Assembly: GCA_036477795.1 (NCBI GenBank) | Contig: JAZGDL010000302.1 | Location: 1-13,050 of the forward strand | Direction of reading: 5' to 3' | Length of the DNA: 13,050 nucleotides | Origin: JAZGDL01 sp036477795 | GTDB taxonomy: Bacteria > Planctomycetota > Phycisphaerae > UBA1845 | Shown here: one piece after another, positions 12,712-13,050 of the stretch | Layout: each line of letters begins with the position of its first letter | How positions within the stretch are numbered: the stretch's first letter is position 1 | The notes under the pieces: generated by a model | Database searches by the model: none | What the model was told of the DNA's origin: nothing | Seen by the model: only the letters and a program-made list of their open reading frames with translations | Position numbers and translations under genes: made by a program

Positions 12712-12836
12712 GTCGCGTTCGCTCCAATGTTATGCGCCGGCGGCGAAGGATAAACCGCTGCGTTAACGGCCAATCCAGTCATCATCTCCTGGACCAGCGC
12801 GAATACCTCCGCGTTTGTGCTTGGAGACCGAGCCAT
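12708..12836 (-). pseudogene. 42-codon N-terminal gene fragment upstream of the antitoxin
   Basis: The frame from ATG 12836 reads MARSPSTNAEVFALVQEMMT then GLAVNAAVYPSPP. This looks like the start of a family of proteins whose opening domain has the pattern A.ALAQ.M..GL..NPA.YP.PP. Straight after PSPP the match ends in AHNIGANAT-stop, joined by ATGA to the antitoxin gene. AGGAGA at 12845-12850 is a good ribosome site eight bases before the ATG. It was probably truncated when the DUF2281/PemK pair arrived, leaving its start signals to serve the pair. Confidence 0.5.
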
Positions 12837-12989
12837 AACCGGAATCTCCTGCATCTATATAAGGTTAACTGTACTCGTTCTGAGCCCGATGGGCAAGCCG
12901 ATAAGTTCAAATGCGGGATTGCAGGTAGAGTCGAGACGTGGCGCGGTGGGTTAGGAGCGGCCTATCTGTTTCCGACCCTTTCGGTTGCC

Positions 12990-13050
12990 GGTGCCTCACG
13001 AGCCGTTCCATACCCCGTTTCCACGTCCCGCTCATCGAACCGGACGTGCG
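12990..13050 (-). mobile_element. 3' end of a group II intron (partial)
   Basis: The minus strand at the window edge begins CGCACGTCCGGTTCGATGAG and continues GCGGGACGTGGAAACGGGG. The first 14 bases match the 3' strand of group II intron domain V (GUCGCACGUACGGUUC). The GAGCGGG...GGAAACGGGG run is what commonly follows it, probably domain VI. The rest of domain V and any reverse transcriptase gene would lie beyond base 13050. The exact 3' splice point was not located. Confidence 0.65.

Noticed and set aside
12725..12766. Integron attC-like site (GTTATGC ... GCGTTAAC)
   Set aside because: The core bases do not fit RYYYAAC/GTTRRRY, the inverted match is poor, and the stretch reads as part of a coding fragment.
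12212..12766. 184-codon plus-strand frame
   Set aside because: Antisense to the DUF2281/PemK pair, both of which match known families.

Overview
The window reads as a GC-rich chromosomal segment of an uncultured, probably planctomycete-like bacterium. That assignment is inference: it rests on the dense families of short GC-rich intergenic hairpins, the STRR-like 7-8 nt tandem repeats and the divergent MiaA, not on a marker gene.

Left half (about 1-8505): ordinary housekeeping genes. tilS is followed by a 380-base array of hairpin repeats, then a GT-C membrane glycosyltransferase whose 3' end overlaps the convergent nrdR gene by 56 bases. Divergent from nrdR is a short-form tRNase Z resembling the plant TRZ1/TRZ2 type. 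A convergent small heat-shock gene (hsp20) has a textbook sigma-54 promoter upstream of it. Then comes a probable miaA - ABC ATPase - ABC permease operon. Three tRNA-processing genes (tilS, rnz, miaA) lie within 6.5 kb.

Right half (about 8506-13050): accessory DNA. A PIN-domain toxin and its small partner lie between two copies of a repeat module made of 7-8 nt tandem repeats followed by a promoter-like TTNNAT-N17-TAAACT. The second copy leads into the most notable gene of the window: an exported protein with a c-type haem motif (CLDCH) joined to a redoxin domain. Its active-site first cysteine is encoded by an in-frame TGA (W-TGA-PPC). The frame stays open on both sides, and a stem-loop with a GGU apical loop starts at the distance expected of a bacterial SECIS element. 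I read it as a UxxC selenoprotein, a cytochrome c-peroxiredoxin fusion.

Beyond it lie a hairpin-rich spacer; a toxin-like gene broken by a 4-base tandem duplication but still ATGA-linked to an intact DUF2283 gene; a minus-strand small gene next to a decayed partner; a DUF2281/PemK (MazF-like) toxin-antitoxin pair; a 42-codon truncated gene fragment; and, at the right edge on the minus strand, sequence matching the 3' half of group II intron domain V. Toxin-antitoxin modules, broken genes and mobile-element traces together mark the right half as a gene-turnover region.
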